A DNA stretch of 64,000 nt from positions 5,040 to 69,039 of the forward strand of contig CAYMDO010000009.1 of the NCBI GenBank assembly GCA_964389365.1, in the 5' to 3' direction. The stretch's first letter is position 1, and every line of letters begins with the position of its first letter. This DNA comes from UBA993 sp964389365. GTDB lineage: Bacteria > Bacillota > Dethiobacteria > DTU022. Under the pieces are notes generated by a model. It was not told where the DNA came from and made no database searches. It saw only the letters and a list, made by a program, of their open reading frames with translations. Positions 35,356 to 42,986 of this stretch are shown piece by piece. The position numbers and the translations under genes are program-made.

Positions 35356-37401
35356 TTAAAACTCAGGGTTAATATAGCTTGGCTGTCGGTAAAAACGACC
35401 CAGGGCCGGGTAACCGGCGGGCGGGGTCCAGGGTTCGCCGTTTACCAGGATGTCTGCCCGTTGAACCCGGCTATTCTTGAAAGCTGTAAGAAATATTGAA
35501 TCGAGGAAGAGAGCGATTTGCTGAATCTCTTTTTCCGTGGCATCTCCTTTAAACATCTTTCTGAATGCCTTGTTAAAATTTATCTGAAGTTGTTCGCTGG
35601 TCTCTCTCAATTCAAGGACAGCCAGGTCGCCGGGGATAATTGCGATTGTTGTGCGGGCCGAACGTATAGCCTGCCCGAGCAACTCTTTTAGATCCGCTGT
35701 AGCAAATTCGCTGTCAGCCATATCCTTAATGGCCAGATAGTAGCGGTTGCCGCTGATCAAGGGGACATACAGCGGTTTTTGCCACCGGTGAGCTTTTATT
35801 GGCTGCTCGAGCTTAAGTTGACCAAACTGCTCGAGCAGATTTTCTCCGCTTACCAGCAGGATCTCTTCCACTCCCGGGCTGGAGCTGACGGTATAGATCA
35901 GCGAGTTAAAAGCATTCAAACTTTGAGCTTCGCCATTTTGAACCAGGAATTCAGGAGAAAGATCAAGCGTCAGGCTGCCGGTGGCCGGCTCGTAAGATGA
36001 TGTAATCCGGGCTTCCTTGTTGTGAATGGTTCGGTAAAGGGCGCTCCCCCGCGCCGGACCGCGCACCAGTTCATCCAGCGCAGCCTGCAGGGGATTATCA
36101 GTACGGCTGACGGCCCGGGTTACCGGCACTAGGTTTCCGCTTTCATCGTTAAAAAATAGAGTCACCATAGTCTCTTCGGATGAAATTCCGGCTGAAACCG
36201 GGCTGTAAAGGGGCGCAGTGGAAACTTCGTTCCCGTTTATGGCGATCTGTGCCTTTAAATCGACCAGGTCTATATACCCGTCGTCTCCACCAATCACAGC
36301 CAGTGTTGGATGCCCAGAAACTAGCAAGTGCTCAACACGCATGGCAACTTCCCAGTTATTTATTTCCAGCCCGTCGTGATCAAATATTTTCATCTGCGTG
36401 TAATCTTCTTTATAATGGCGCCAGGAACTGGTAAGGATATGCCTGCCATCAGCAGTAAAAGCAAACAGTGAGCCGTCTTCGATATTTTTCACCCAGAGCA
36501 GGTCTTCGGCCAGGTCGAAGTAAAAAAAGTTATCGCCTATATCTTCCCTGATGCCGTAAACCAAAATCCGGTTATAGTTCTGGGGGTTAAATAAAACCGT
36601 TTGCGGTTTGATGGGCAAACCGGTACTCCACAGTTCGTAGCCCAGAGCGTCATAAACTATAAGCCTGTTTTCCTGAATCGCGGCAATCCGGCTGTCATGC
36701 CTAGAAACAGCTGCCAGCACCTGGTTGCTCTTTGTCCACAACTCGCGGCCATCAAGGCTTACCGAATAAACCTGCGGTATCCCCTGCTCAAGCGCAGTAT
36801 AGTATAGGTTGGTCTGTTCCAAATATTCGCTGGAAAGGTGGAGGTTTATAATCGGGCCGGTCTCAATTGTCCACCGCAGCTCACCTGACTGGTTGTACAG
36901 TTCAAGGTACAGATGGCCCTGTTCTTCATTCGATCGGTAAGCGGCTACCCAGACCCCGTTGGGGGAGATAGCCAGCAGCTCAACCGGGTCGCCTTCATCG
37001 TCCCAGGAAAACTGCTGATCGGTCGTAGTGTAATGCAGCCTGCCGCCGGAAGTCCCTACAACTGCATATTTCCCGCAGGAAGATAGTTTTGCCTGCAGCG
37101 GTACGGTAGCAAAAATCTTGTCCCAAAGCAATTTGCGCTCACGGTCAAGCAAACTGACTTTATTATTGTCGGCGCTGAATAAAATGGCGGTCAAGTTATG
37201 GTCGATGCTCAGGTCGTAAAGCTTAACGCGGGTAAACCAGAGATCGTATAGATCCCCTGCCGGGTTCTGCGTCAGGGGGTCAACCGGCATGCTCCTGCTT
37301 TCAGCAGGAAGAAAAAGCTGCAGGGAAAATAGAGTTAGCCCGGCCAGGAAAAAAAGCCCGGCCAGGACTACTATATAATAATAGGGTTGAACCCGCTTCA
37401 T
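35356..37401 (-). CDS. Membrane-anchored beta-propeller / GerMN domain protein
   Basis: A 681-residue protein with one N-terminal hydrophobic anchor (residues about 8-30) and no lipobox, so the rest is probably outside the membrane. Residues about 50-375 form WD40/PQQ-like repeats (for example KLSSCGKYAVVGTSGGRL, AISPNGVWVAAYRS). Residues about 405-540 match a GerMN domain (LQAALDELVRGPARGSALY, LTLDLSPEFL, AFNSLIYTVSSSPGVEEI), known from spore germination protein GerM and actinobacterial LpqB. It follows the response regulator and histidine kinase genes, so it may modulate that sensor at the cell surface. GGAGG precedes ATG 37401. Confidence 0.72.
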   Translation of the reverse strand: MKRVQPYYYIVVLAGLFFLAGLTLFSLQLFLPAESRSMPVDPLTQNPAGDLYDLWFTRVKLYDLSIDHNLTAILFSADNNKVSLLDRERKLLWDKIFATVPLQAKLSSCGKYAVVGTSGGRLHYTTTDQQFSWDDEGDPVELLAISPNGVWVAAYRSNEEQGHLYLELYNQSGELRWTIETGPIINLHLSSEYLEQTNLYYTALEQGIPQVYSVSLDGRELWTKSNQVLAAVSRHDSRIAAIQENRLIVYDALGYELWSTGLPIKPQTVLFNPQNYNRILVYGIREDIGDNFFYFDLAEDLLWVKNIEDGSLFAFTADGRHILTSSWRHYKEDYTQMKIFDHDGLEINNWEVAMRVEHLLVSGHPTLAVIGGDDGYIDLVDLKAQIAINGNEVSTAPLYSPVSAGISSEETMVTLFFNDESGNLVPVTRAVSRTDNPLQAALDELVRGPARGSALYRTIHNKEARITSSYEPATGSLTLDLSPEFLVQNGEAQSLNAFNSLIYTVSSSPGVEEILLVSGENLLEQFGQLKLEQPIKAHRWQKPLYVPLISGNRYYLAIKDMADSEFATADLKELLGQAIRSARTTIAIIPGDLAVLELRETSEQLQINFNKAFRKMFKGDATEKEIQQIALFLDSIFLTAFKNSRVQRADILVNGEPWTPPAGYPALGRFYRQPSYINPEF

Positions 37402-37484
37402 TCATCTCACCTCCGCCAAAAGCCAGAGCATAACAATTTTAACACAGCAGAAATCAAGGTTATTAAGAAATTGTTTATAAATAA

Positions 37485-38915
37485 TTAAGATTCGGTAACA
37501 TTTGTAGCGCTAATCAGGGGCAGTGCAAACATAAAGCTACTCCCGGCACCTCCTTCACTTTCAACCCAGACTCTGCCGCCGTGCTTGGCTATAATCTCAC
37601 TGACTATAGCCAGCCCCAGGCCGGTCCCGCCGCCTTCCCGGGTTCTGGCTCTGTCAACCCTGAAGAACCTTTCGAAGATATAGCTTAAATCTTCTTCCGG
37701 TATTCCACATCCGGTATCTGTAATTGAGGTTACAGCTTCATTTTCGATCTGCTCAAGCGAAACAGTAACCGTTCCCCCGGGCGGTGTATAATTCAGGGCA
37801 TTATCAAGCAGGTTCTTGATCACCTGGCGCAGCTGCAGTTGGGTTCCGCTGACTATCAGCTCTTCAGCCGGCAAGTCAGCCAGCAGATCCAGACCGGCCT
37901 GGGCAAAACGGTATTGATTTTCGCCGATCACTTCCTGCAGGAAATCGCCTAGGTCTAAATACTGGTGCTCAATATTGTTTTTCTCCAGCTTCGAAAGTTC
38001 AAGCAAGTCATTTACCAGGGCAATCAGCCGATCCAGCTCGCCATCAAGATCTGCAGTAAACTCTTTGCGCTGCCCGGGTTCCATTTCGTGCTCTTTCAGG
38101 GCTTTGGTAAGAAGGCTCATCGTTGCCAGGGGGGTTTTGACCTCATGGGCAACATCGGCGGCAAATTTTTTAAGATTGCCGGTATAATAATTTAGCTTGC
38201 GGGCCATTACATTAAACTGCTCTGCCAGGCGGCCTATTTCATCCCCGGAATATACCCCGATCTGTTGTTCCAGTTTTCCCTCAGCCATTTTCTTAACCGC
38301 CTGGGTCAACTCCTCCAGAGGCCCGGTAAACCGGCGGGCCAAAATGATCGATCCTCCCCCGACAATAGCCATCGCCAACAGGGTGGCTAAAAACAGGTAC
38401 CTGCGAATATCATAGAGCGTGCGATAAATTTCTTCGAGCGATGCTGAAAGAAAGACAGCCCCGACCAGGTTACCATCAGCATCTTTAACCGGCACTGCCA
38501 GCTGTAGGATATCGTGGTTGACTGTTTCACTGTAGGCAATGCTGTGGCTTGCTTCTCCACCGAGTGTTTTGTGCAGGTCTTCTTGATCCAGGACCTGGTT
38601 CAGCATCCCCCCTACCCGCAGCGAATCCCCCACAACGATTCCCTGGCTGTCTGTAAAAATAACCCTGGCCTGTGACTGGCGGCTCATATTCTCTGCCAGT
38701 GCGCTCAGGCGCACTGAATCAACCTGGCCGCGTATTTGCCCAACAACAAAATCAGCGGCAAGATAAGCAGAGCGTTCGAGGGTAACCGTAAAATTTTTCA
38801 TATGATAGCGTTCGAGAGTACTGTAAAGAAAAACACTGATGATAATCATTACCGCCAGGATAATAATCAGAAAGTAAGCAGTCAGGCGAAACCGAATGCC
38901 GTAAAACCGGGCCAT
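37485..38915 (-). CDS. Membrane sensor histidine kinase (WalK/PhoR/MtrB-like)
   Basis: A 476-residue sensor kinase with TM1 (residues about 12-32), an extracytoplasmic sensor of about 130 residues, TM2 (about 172-192), HAMP (about 193-245), a HisKA helix with the phospho-His in AADVAHEVKTPLATM, and a HATPase domain with NLLDNALNYTPPGG, DTGCGIP, RFFRVDRARTREGGGTGLGLAI. It overlaps the response regulator stop by one base (TAATG), so the pair is translationally coupled. It probably monitors the envelope, as its WalK/PhoR relatives do; the signal is unknown. Confidence 0.93.
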   Translation of the reverse strand: MARFYGIRFRLTAYFLIIILAVMIIISVFLYSTLERYHMKNFTVTLERSAYLAADFVVGQIRGQVDSVRLSALAENMSRQSQARVIFTDSQGIVVGDSLRVGGMLNQVLDQEDLHKTLGGEASHSIAYSETVNHDILQLAVPVKDADGNLVGAVFLSASLEEIYRTLYDIRRYLFLATLLAMAIVGGGSIILARRFTGPLEELTQAVKKMAEGKLEQQIGVYSGDEIGRLAEQFNVMARKLNYYTGNLKKFAADVAHEVKTPLATMSLLTKALKEHEMEPGQRKEFTADLDGELDRLIALVNDLLELSKLEKNNIEHQYLDLGDFLQEVIGENQYRFAQAGLDLLADLPAEELIVSGTQLQLRQVIKNLLDNALNYTPPGGTVTVSLEQIENEAVTSITDTGCGIPEEDLSYIFERFFRVDRARTREGGGTGLGLAIVSEIIAKHGGRVWVESEGGAGSSFMFALPLISATNVTES

Positions 38916-39607
38916 TAACTTTCCTCCCTGATCTTATAACCCGTACCCCAGACGGTTAGGATCAGGTTCGGATTGCCTGGATCCTGTTCCAGTTTTTCCC
39001 GCAAATGCCTGATGTGGACATCCACCGTCCGGACATCGCCATAATAATCATAACCCCAGACCTGCTCTAACAGCTGTTCACGGGAGTAAACATTACCCGC
39101 GTTGGCCACCAGGAAACTTAATAAGGCAAACTCTTTTGAGGTGAGGCTGATCTCCCTGCCGTCGAGGCGCACGCGGTGTTGCAGCAAATCCACGTGAAGG
39201 CTGCCGATCTGGGCAGTCTTTTTTATTTCTTCTTCGCGGAAAAGGCTTCGCCTGAGGATCGCCTTTATTCTTGCCACCAGCTCCCGTGAGTTAAAGGGCT
39301 TCGTCAGGTAATCGTCGGCGCCCAATTCCAGGCCAAGCACTTTATCTATATCTTCGCCACGTGCTGTCAGCATAATGATCGGCACATCGGTTTTTTTCCG
39401 GATCCGGCGGCAGACTTCAAACCCGTCAACCAGAGGCAGCATTAAGTCCAGCACCACTATATCCGGCTTCAGGCCAAAAACTTTATTGAGCGCCTCTTCA
39501 CCATCATAAGCCTGTTCAACCCTAAAACCTTCCTTTTCAAGATTAAAAGCCAGAGCTTTAACCAGGGTTTTTTCATCGTCAACCACCAAAACCAGCTCAT
39601 TGCTCAT
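38915..39607 (-). CDS. OmpR/PhoB-family response regulator
   Basis: A 230-residue response regulator with receiver domain (VVDDEKT acidic pair, phospho-Asp in IVVLDLML near residue 52, Thr in IMLTARGED, Lys in LTKPFNSRELV) and a winged-helix DNA-binding domain (LTSKEFALLSFL, then DVHIRHLREKLE and VWGTGYKI). It is the partner of the kinase that overlaps it. GGGAGG lies upstream of ATG 39607. The uracil-DNA glycosylase gene ends 18 bases before it, so the four genes may form one operon. Confidence 0.94.
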   Translation of the reverse strand: MSNELVLVVDDEKTLVKALAFNLEKEGFRVEQAYDGEEALNKVFGLKPDIVVLDLMLPLVDGFEVCRRIRKKTDVPIIMLTARGEDIDKVLGLELGADDYLTKPFNSRELVARIKAILRRSLFREEEIKKTAQIGSLHVDLLQHRVRLDGREISLTSKEFALLSFLVANAGNVYSREQLLEQVWGYDYYGDVRTVDVHIRHLREKLEQDPGNPNLILTVWGTGYKIREES

Positions 39608-39625
39608 CAGCCAACGCCTCCCTGA

Positions 39626-40273
39626 TTATGCCGGATGGTAATATCTCATGATCTCCTTAAAATCAGCCCATACATCTTTCTTTTTGCCCGGATCGCGCAG
39701 GAGAGCCGCCGGATGAAAGGTGGCAATCATACGCCTGCCATCTACCTGGTGCCATTGTCCCCTGCTGCGGGTAATTGTCGCTTTACTGTCAAGCAGGGTT
39801 CTCAAAGCGAGGGCCCCCAGGCAGACAATAATTTCCGGGTTAATCAGTTCTACCTGTTTGCGCAAGTAAGGCAGGCATGAATACACTTCCTGCTGCATCG
39901 GCTGGCGGTTTCCGGGAGGGCGGCATTTAACTACATTTGCGATGTAGAGATCGCGGCGACTGATAGAAGCCGCATCAAGGATCCGGTCAAGCAGTTGGCC
40001 GGCTTTCCCCACGAAGGGGATACCGATCCTGTCTTCATCTGCGCCCGGACCTTCGCCAATAAGCATCAGGCGGGCTTTCGGGTTTCCGTCACCGAAGACA
40101 ACCCGGCTGCAGCCGTTGCGCAAAACACAGCGGTTGCAAGCCAGGCAATCAGCTTTTAACTGATCCAGCAAAACATCCGGTCCGAGCTCACGGCCCCCCT
40201 GTGTTTTCTGCCCGCCCCCTGCCGCATTCGCCAGGTCGAAGATCGTTTGCTGTCGGTCAGTAATCTCAATCAC
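39626..40273 (-). CDS. Type 4 uracil-DNA glycosylase (4Fe-4S)
   Basis: A 215-residue family 4/5-type uracil-DNA glycosylase that removes uracil from DNA. Cysteines in CLACNRC, and later in VKCRPPGNR and YSCLP, supply the [4Fe-4S] ligands. The uracil pocket is in IGEGPGADED and GIPFVGKAGQLLD, and the last motif is ATFHPAALLRDP. The start is GTG 40273 with a weak upstream GGTG. The N-terminal 35 residues before the first Cys are longer than the minimal family form. A GCTGCC/GGCAGC hairpin (40300-40316) lies upstream with no T tract. Confidence 0.92.
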   Translation of the reverse strand: MIEITDRQQTIFDLANAAGGGQKTQGGRELGPDVLLDQLKADCLACNRCVLRNGCSRVVFGDGNPKARLMLIGEGPGADEDRIGIPFVGKAGQLLDRILDAASISRRDLYIANVVKCRPPGNRQPMQQEVYSCLPYLRKQVELINPEIIVCLGALALRTLLDSKATITRSRGQWHQVDGRRMIATFHPAALLRDPGKKKDVWADFKEIMRYYHPA

Positions 40274-40410
40274 CTGCGCAGTAATCGCTTATCGGATGCT
40301 GCCTTTCCGGCAGCCATTCTAACAATGGTTTCAACGTAAACAAGGAATTTTCCTGCCCTGGCTGGCCCTGATGCCGGAGTGGGAGTTTGGCAATAATTTG
40401 AATCAACCGA

Positions 40411-41520
40411 TCACTCGGGTGGAGCAAACAACAGCAGCTGTCGGTTTTGATGCCGCTCCACTGCCAGGGCCAGGAGCCGGTCAACGAGGTCCCTGTATAT
40501 TAAACCGCTTGCTTCAAACATTTTCGGGTACATGCTGATACTTGTAAAACCCGGAAGCGTATTGATTTCATTTAATATTACGCTCAGGTCGCTTCTCCGG
40601 ATGAAAAAGTCAACCCGGGCAAGGCCGGAGGCCTCAACTGCCTGAAAAGCGCGCACCGCGTAATCCTTAATCCGGTTTTCAAGCTCCGGGCCGAGTTCTA
40701 CGGGCACTACCAGGCCGGACCGATCATCTATATATTTTGCCCGGTAATCATAGAAATCGTTACAGGGTATAACTTCCCCGGGCCTTGAAGCGATTGCTGC
40801 ATTATTGCCGATAACACCGCACTCAATTTCACGGCCATTAACGTATTGTTCAATGAGCAGTTTGTGGTCATAAAGCAGGGCCTCCCCTACAGCTGCATTC
40901 AGTTCTTCAGGGCTGAATGCCTTTGATATACCGACACTCGACCCCAGGTTTGAAGGTTTAACAAACGCCGGATAACCGAGTTCTTCCCGGACCCGGTCAA
41001 GCCACCTATCCTGCCCGCTCAGCCACTGTTCCCTGTACATAACCAGATAAGGCGTTACGGGAAGCCCTGCTTCCCGGAAAAGAACTTTCATCACCGCCTT
41101 ATCCATGCCGGTGCTGGAAGCAAGCACACCTGAACCGACATAGGGCAATCCGGCCATTTCGAATAGTCCCTGGATTGTCCCGTCTTCGCCAAAAGTACCG
41201 TGCAAAACCGGGAAAGCCAGATCAATCGCTTCAAAACTCCAGGAATCCGACATTCCCGGATTTTTTACCAGAAGCCCGGGCGCTGTTGGATCGGTCACAA
41301 AGACAACCGGACCGGCTTTTTCAGGCCGGCGATTTTCCCACAGTGACAACCAGGCATCAGGGCCGGTTAACCACGAACCATCCCTGGTTATGCCGACCGG
41401 TACAATTTCATATTTGTCCTGATCGATGGCTCCCATAATTGAGGAAGCCGAACGCAGGGACACAACATGCTCCCCGGAGCGCCCCCCGAAAATCACCGCA
41501 ACCCTTTTCCTGTTCGTCAC
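40411..41520 (-). CDS. ddl: D-alanine--D-alanine ligase
   Basis: A 369-residue ATP-grasp ligase of peptidoglycan synthesis that joins two D-Ala. It begins KRVAVIFGGRSGEHVVSLRSA and has FPVLHGTFGEDGTIQG near residue 100, the ATP-grasp lid YPAFVKPSNLGSSVGISK near 180, EQYVNGREIECGVIG near 220 and the metal motif EINTLPGFTSISMYP near 315. GTG 41520 is chosen because GGAG lies 8 bases upstream; a TTG at 41544 would add eight residues before the conserved start. A TATAAT-like box lies further upstream near 41572. Confidence 0.95.
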   Translation of the reverse strand: MTNRKRVAVIFGGRSGEHVVSLRSASSIMGAIDQDKYEIVPVGITRDGSWLTGPDAWLSLWENRRPEKAGPVVFVTDPTAPGLLVKNPGMSDSWSFEAIDLAFPVLHGTFGEDGTIQGLFEMAGLPYVGSGVLASSTGMDKAVMKVLFREAGLPVTPYLVMYREQWLSGQDRWLDRVREELGYPAFVKPSNLGSSVGISKAFSPEELNAAVGEALLYDHKLLIEQYVNGREIECGVIGNNAAIASRPGEVIPCNDFYDYRAKYIDDRSGLVVPVELGPELENRIKDYAVRAFQAVEASGLARVDFFIRRSDLSVILNEINTLPGFTSISMYPKMFEASGLIYRDLVDRLLALAVERHQNRQLLLFAPPE

Positions 41521-41695
41521 ATAATCAACTCCGTGCACAGGCAAAATATGATCTAGCGGATTTCTACAGATTATAGCATACTAAAACTAAAAGGATAACA
41601 TAACGTTATTATTTATGTTCTTGCCGGCATTGCTTTATAGTATAATCAGCATCAGCGCCTAGATCATCATTTCAGAAAGCGAGGTATTTCCCTGT
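41521..41695. promoter_or_regulatory. Divergent promoter region between ddl and the ATP-grasp gene
   Basis: A 175-base A/T-rich gap between leftward ddl and a rightward ATP-grasp gene. A perfect TATAAT stands at 41641-41646 for the rightward gene and a TATAAT-like box (minus strand, about 41570-41576) for ddl. Neither has a clear -35 partner at 17 bases. Confidence 0.4.
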
Positions 41696-42919
41696 ATGCG
41701 ACCGGCAGCAGTCATTCTTGGAGCAAACTTCTATACCGCCCTCGGAGCAATCCGCAGCCTCGGCCGGAGAGGAGTAGAGGTTTATGCCTTAGACTATCAT
41801 TTTCCAACCGCATATGCATTGGCATCCCGTTACGTTAAAAAGAAGGTCCGCTGTCCCGATGTCAACCAGGACGAGCAGGGATTGGTTGATTTCCTGATCG
41901 AATTCGGCCGCGGTTTCCAGGATAAACCGGTATTAATGGCAACCGGCGACAGCTACGCTCTTATGGTTTCCAGGAATGCCGGCCTGCTGGCAGAATATTA
42001 TCTCTTCCCGGCCCTGCCGGAAGGGCTGCTTGAGCAGATCATCGATAAGAAAGGTTTACACGATCTGGCTGAAAAACACCGCCTGCAGGTACCTAAAACC
42101 TGTATTGTCGGCCCTCAGACCAACGCGGATGAGGTAGCCGAAAACATGCCCTACCCCTGTATCATTAAACCCGCGTTATCCCACAAGTTTGTCAAAGTAT
42201 TCAGGAAGAAATGCCTCTTTGCAACCAACCGCAAAGAGCTCTTGGCTGCCCTCAGCACTGCGCTTGAGAGCAAACTGGAAGTGATGGTACAGGAGGTGAT
42301 ACCCGGTTTTGACGACCAGATGTATGTATATGATATTTATGTGAACAAAGAGGGAAGGGCCACGCACAGCCTGACCGCCCAAAAACTGCGCCAGTTTCCG
42401 ATCAATTTCGGTTCTTCAACTCTGACCCACCATTTGCACGATGAAAAACTGGCAGCCATCGGCCTCGATTATATGAAACGTTTAAATTACAGGGGCTATG
42501 GTGAAATAGAGTTCAAGAAACACCCGCAAACAGGCAATTTTTATTTAATTGAAATTAACGCGCGGCTCAGCACATTAAATATTCTCTTTGACAAATGCGG
42601 AGTTGAGTTTACATATGCCATGTACTGCGATCTGATCAGGGAACCGATCCCTGATTATCATTTAACTGAAGATCAACCCTGGGTCTTTTGGCATGCCTAT
42701 GAAGATCTGATCAGCGTGATATCCTATATAAAAACAGGGCAACTTACCTTTTTCCAGGTTATCCGCCCCTGGTTATCGCACCACAAAGCGCATGCGATCA
42801 TGGCCATTGACGACCCGCTGCCTCTTTTTGCCTTTGCCCGTGTAATCATAAGCAAAGCAACCGCCAAGATCCGGCGGACTGTTGTCGGCAGAAACTGGGG
42901 CCGATTGCCCGGTTTTTGA
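41696..42919 (+). CDS. ATP-grasp carboxylate-amine ligase of unknown substrate
   Basis: A 407-residue ATP-grasp enzyme. It has an N-terminal pre-ATP-grasp domain (AVILGANFYTALGAIRSLGRRG), the ATP-binding lid at about residues 140-200 (PYPCIIKPALSH), QEVIPGFDDQMYVYD near 205 and the metal-binding segment FYLIEINARLS near 285. Proteins with this layout include D-aspartate ligase and other carboxylate-amine ligases that modify peptidoglycan or make small peptides. It is divergent from ddl, which favours a cell-wall role, but there is no direct proof. GAGGTATT precedes ATG 41696. Confidence 0.75.
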   Translation: MRPAAVILGANFYTALGAIRSLGRRGVEVYALDYHFPTAYALASRYVKKKVRCPDVNQDEQGLVDFLIEFGRGFQDKPVLMATGDSYALMVSRNAGLLAEYYLFPALPEGLLEQIIDKKGLHDLAEKHRLQVPKTCIVGPQTNADEVAENMPYPCIIKPALSHKFVKVFRKKCLFATNRKELLAALSTALESKLEVMVQEVIPGFDDQMYVYDIYVNKEGRATHSLTAQKLRQFPINFGSSTLTHHLHDEKLAAIGLDYMKRLNYRGYGEIEFKKHPQTGNFYLIEINARLSTLNILFDKCGVEFTYAMYCDLIREPIPDYHLTEDQPWVFWHAYEDLISVISYIKTGQLTFFQVIRPWLSHHKAHAIMAIDDPLPLFAFARVIISKATAKIRRTVVGRNWGRLPGF

Positions 42920-42941
42920 ATCGGGTAGGAGGCTGGCCCTT

Positions 42942-42970
42942 AGATGATTGGCAACCATCTCCCGTTTTTT
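42942..42970 (+). terminator. Probable terminator after the ATP-grasp gene
   Basis: AGATG and CATCT form a short stem, followed by CCCG and six T. It lies 22 bases after the ATP-grasp stop, in the 67-base gap before the convergent EF-G gene end. Confidence 0.45.
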
Positions 42971-42986
42971 ATTATATCCCGGTTTT

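Noticed and set aside
40300..40316. GCTGCC/GGCAGC hairpin as the ddl terminator
   Set aside because: A stem is present but no T tract follows in either direction, and it lies over 90 bases past the ddl stop.
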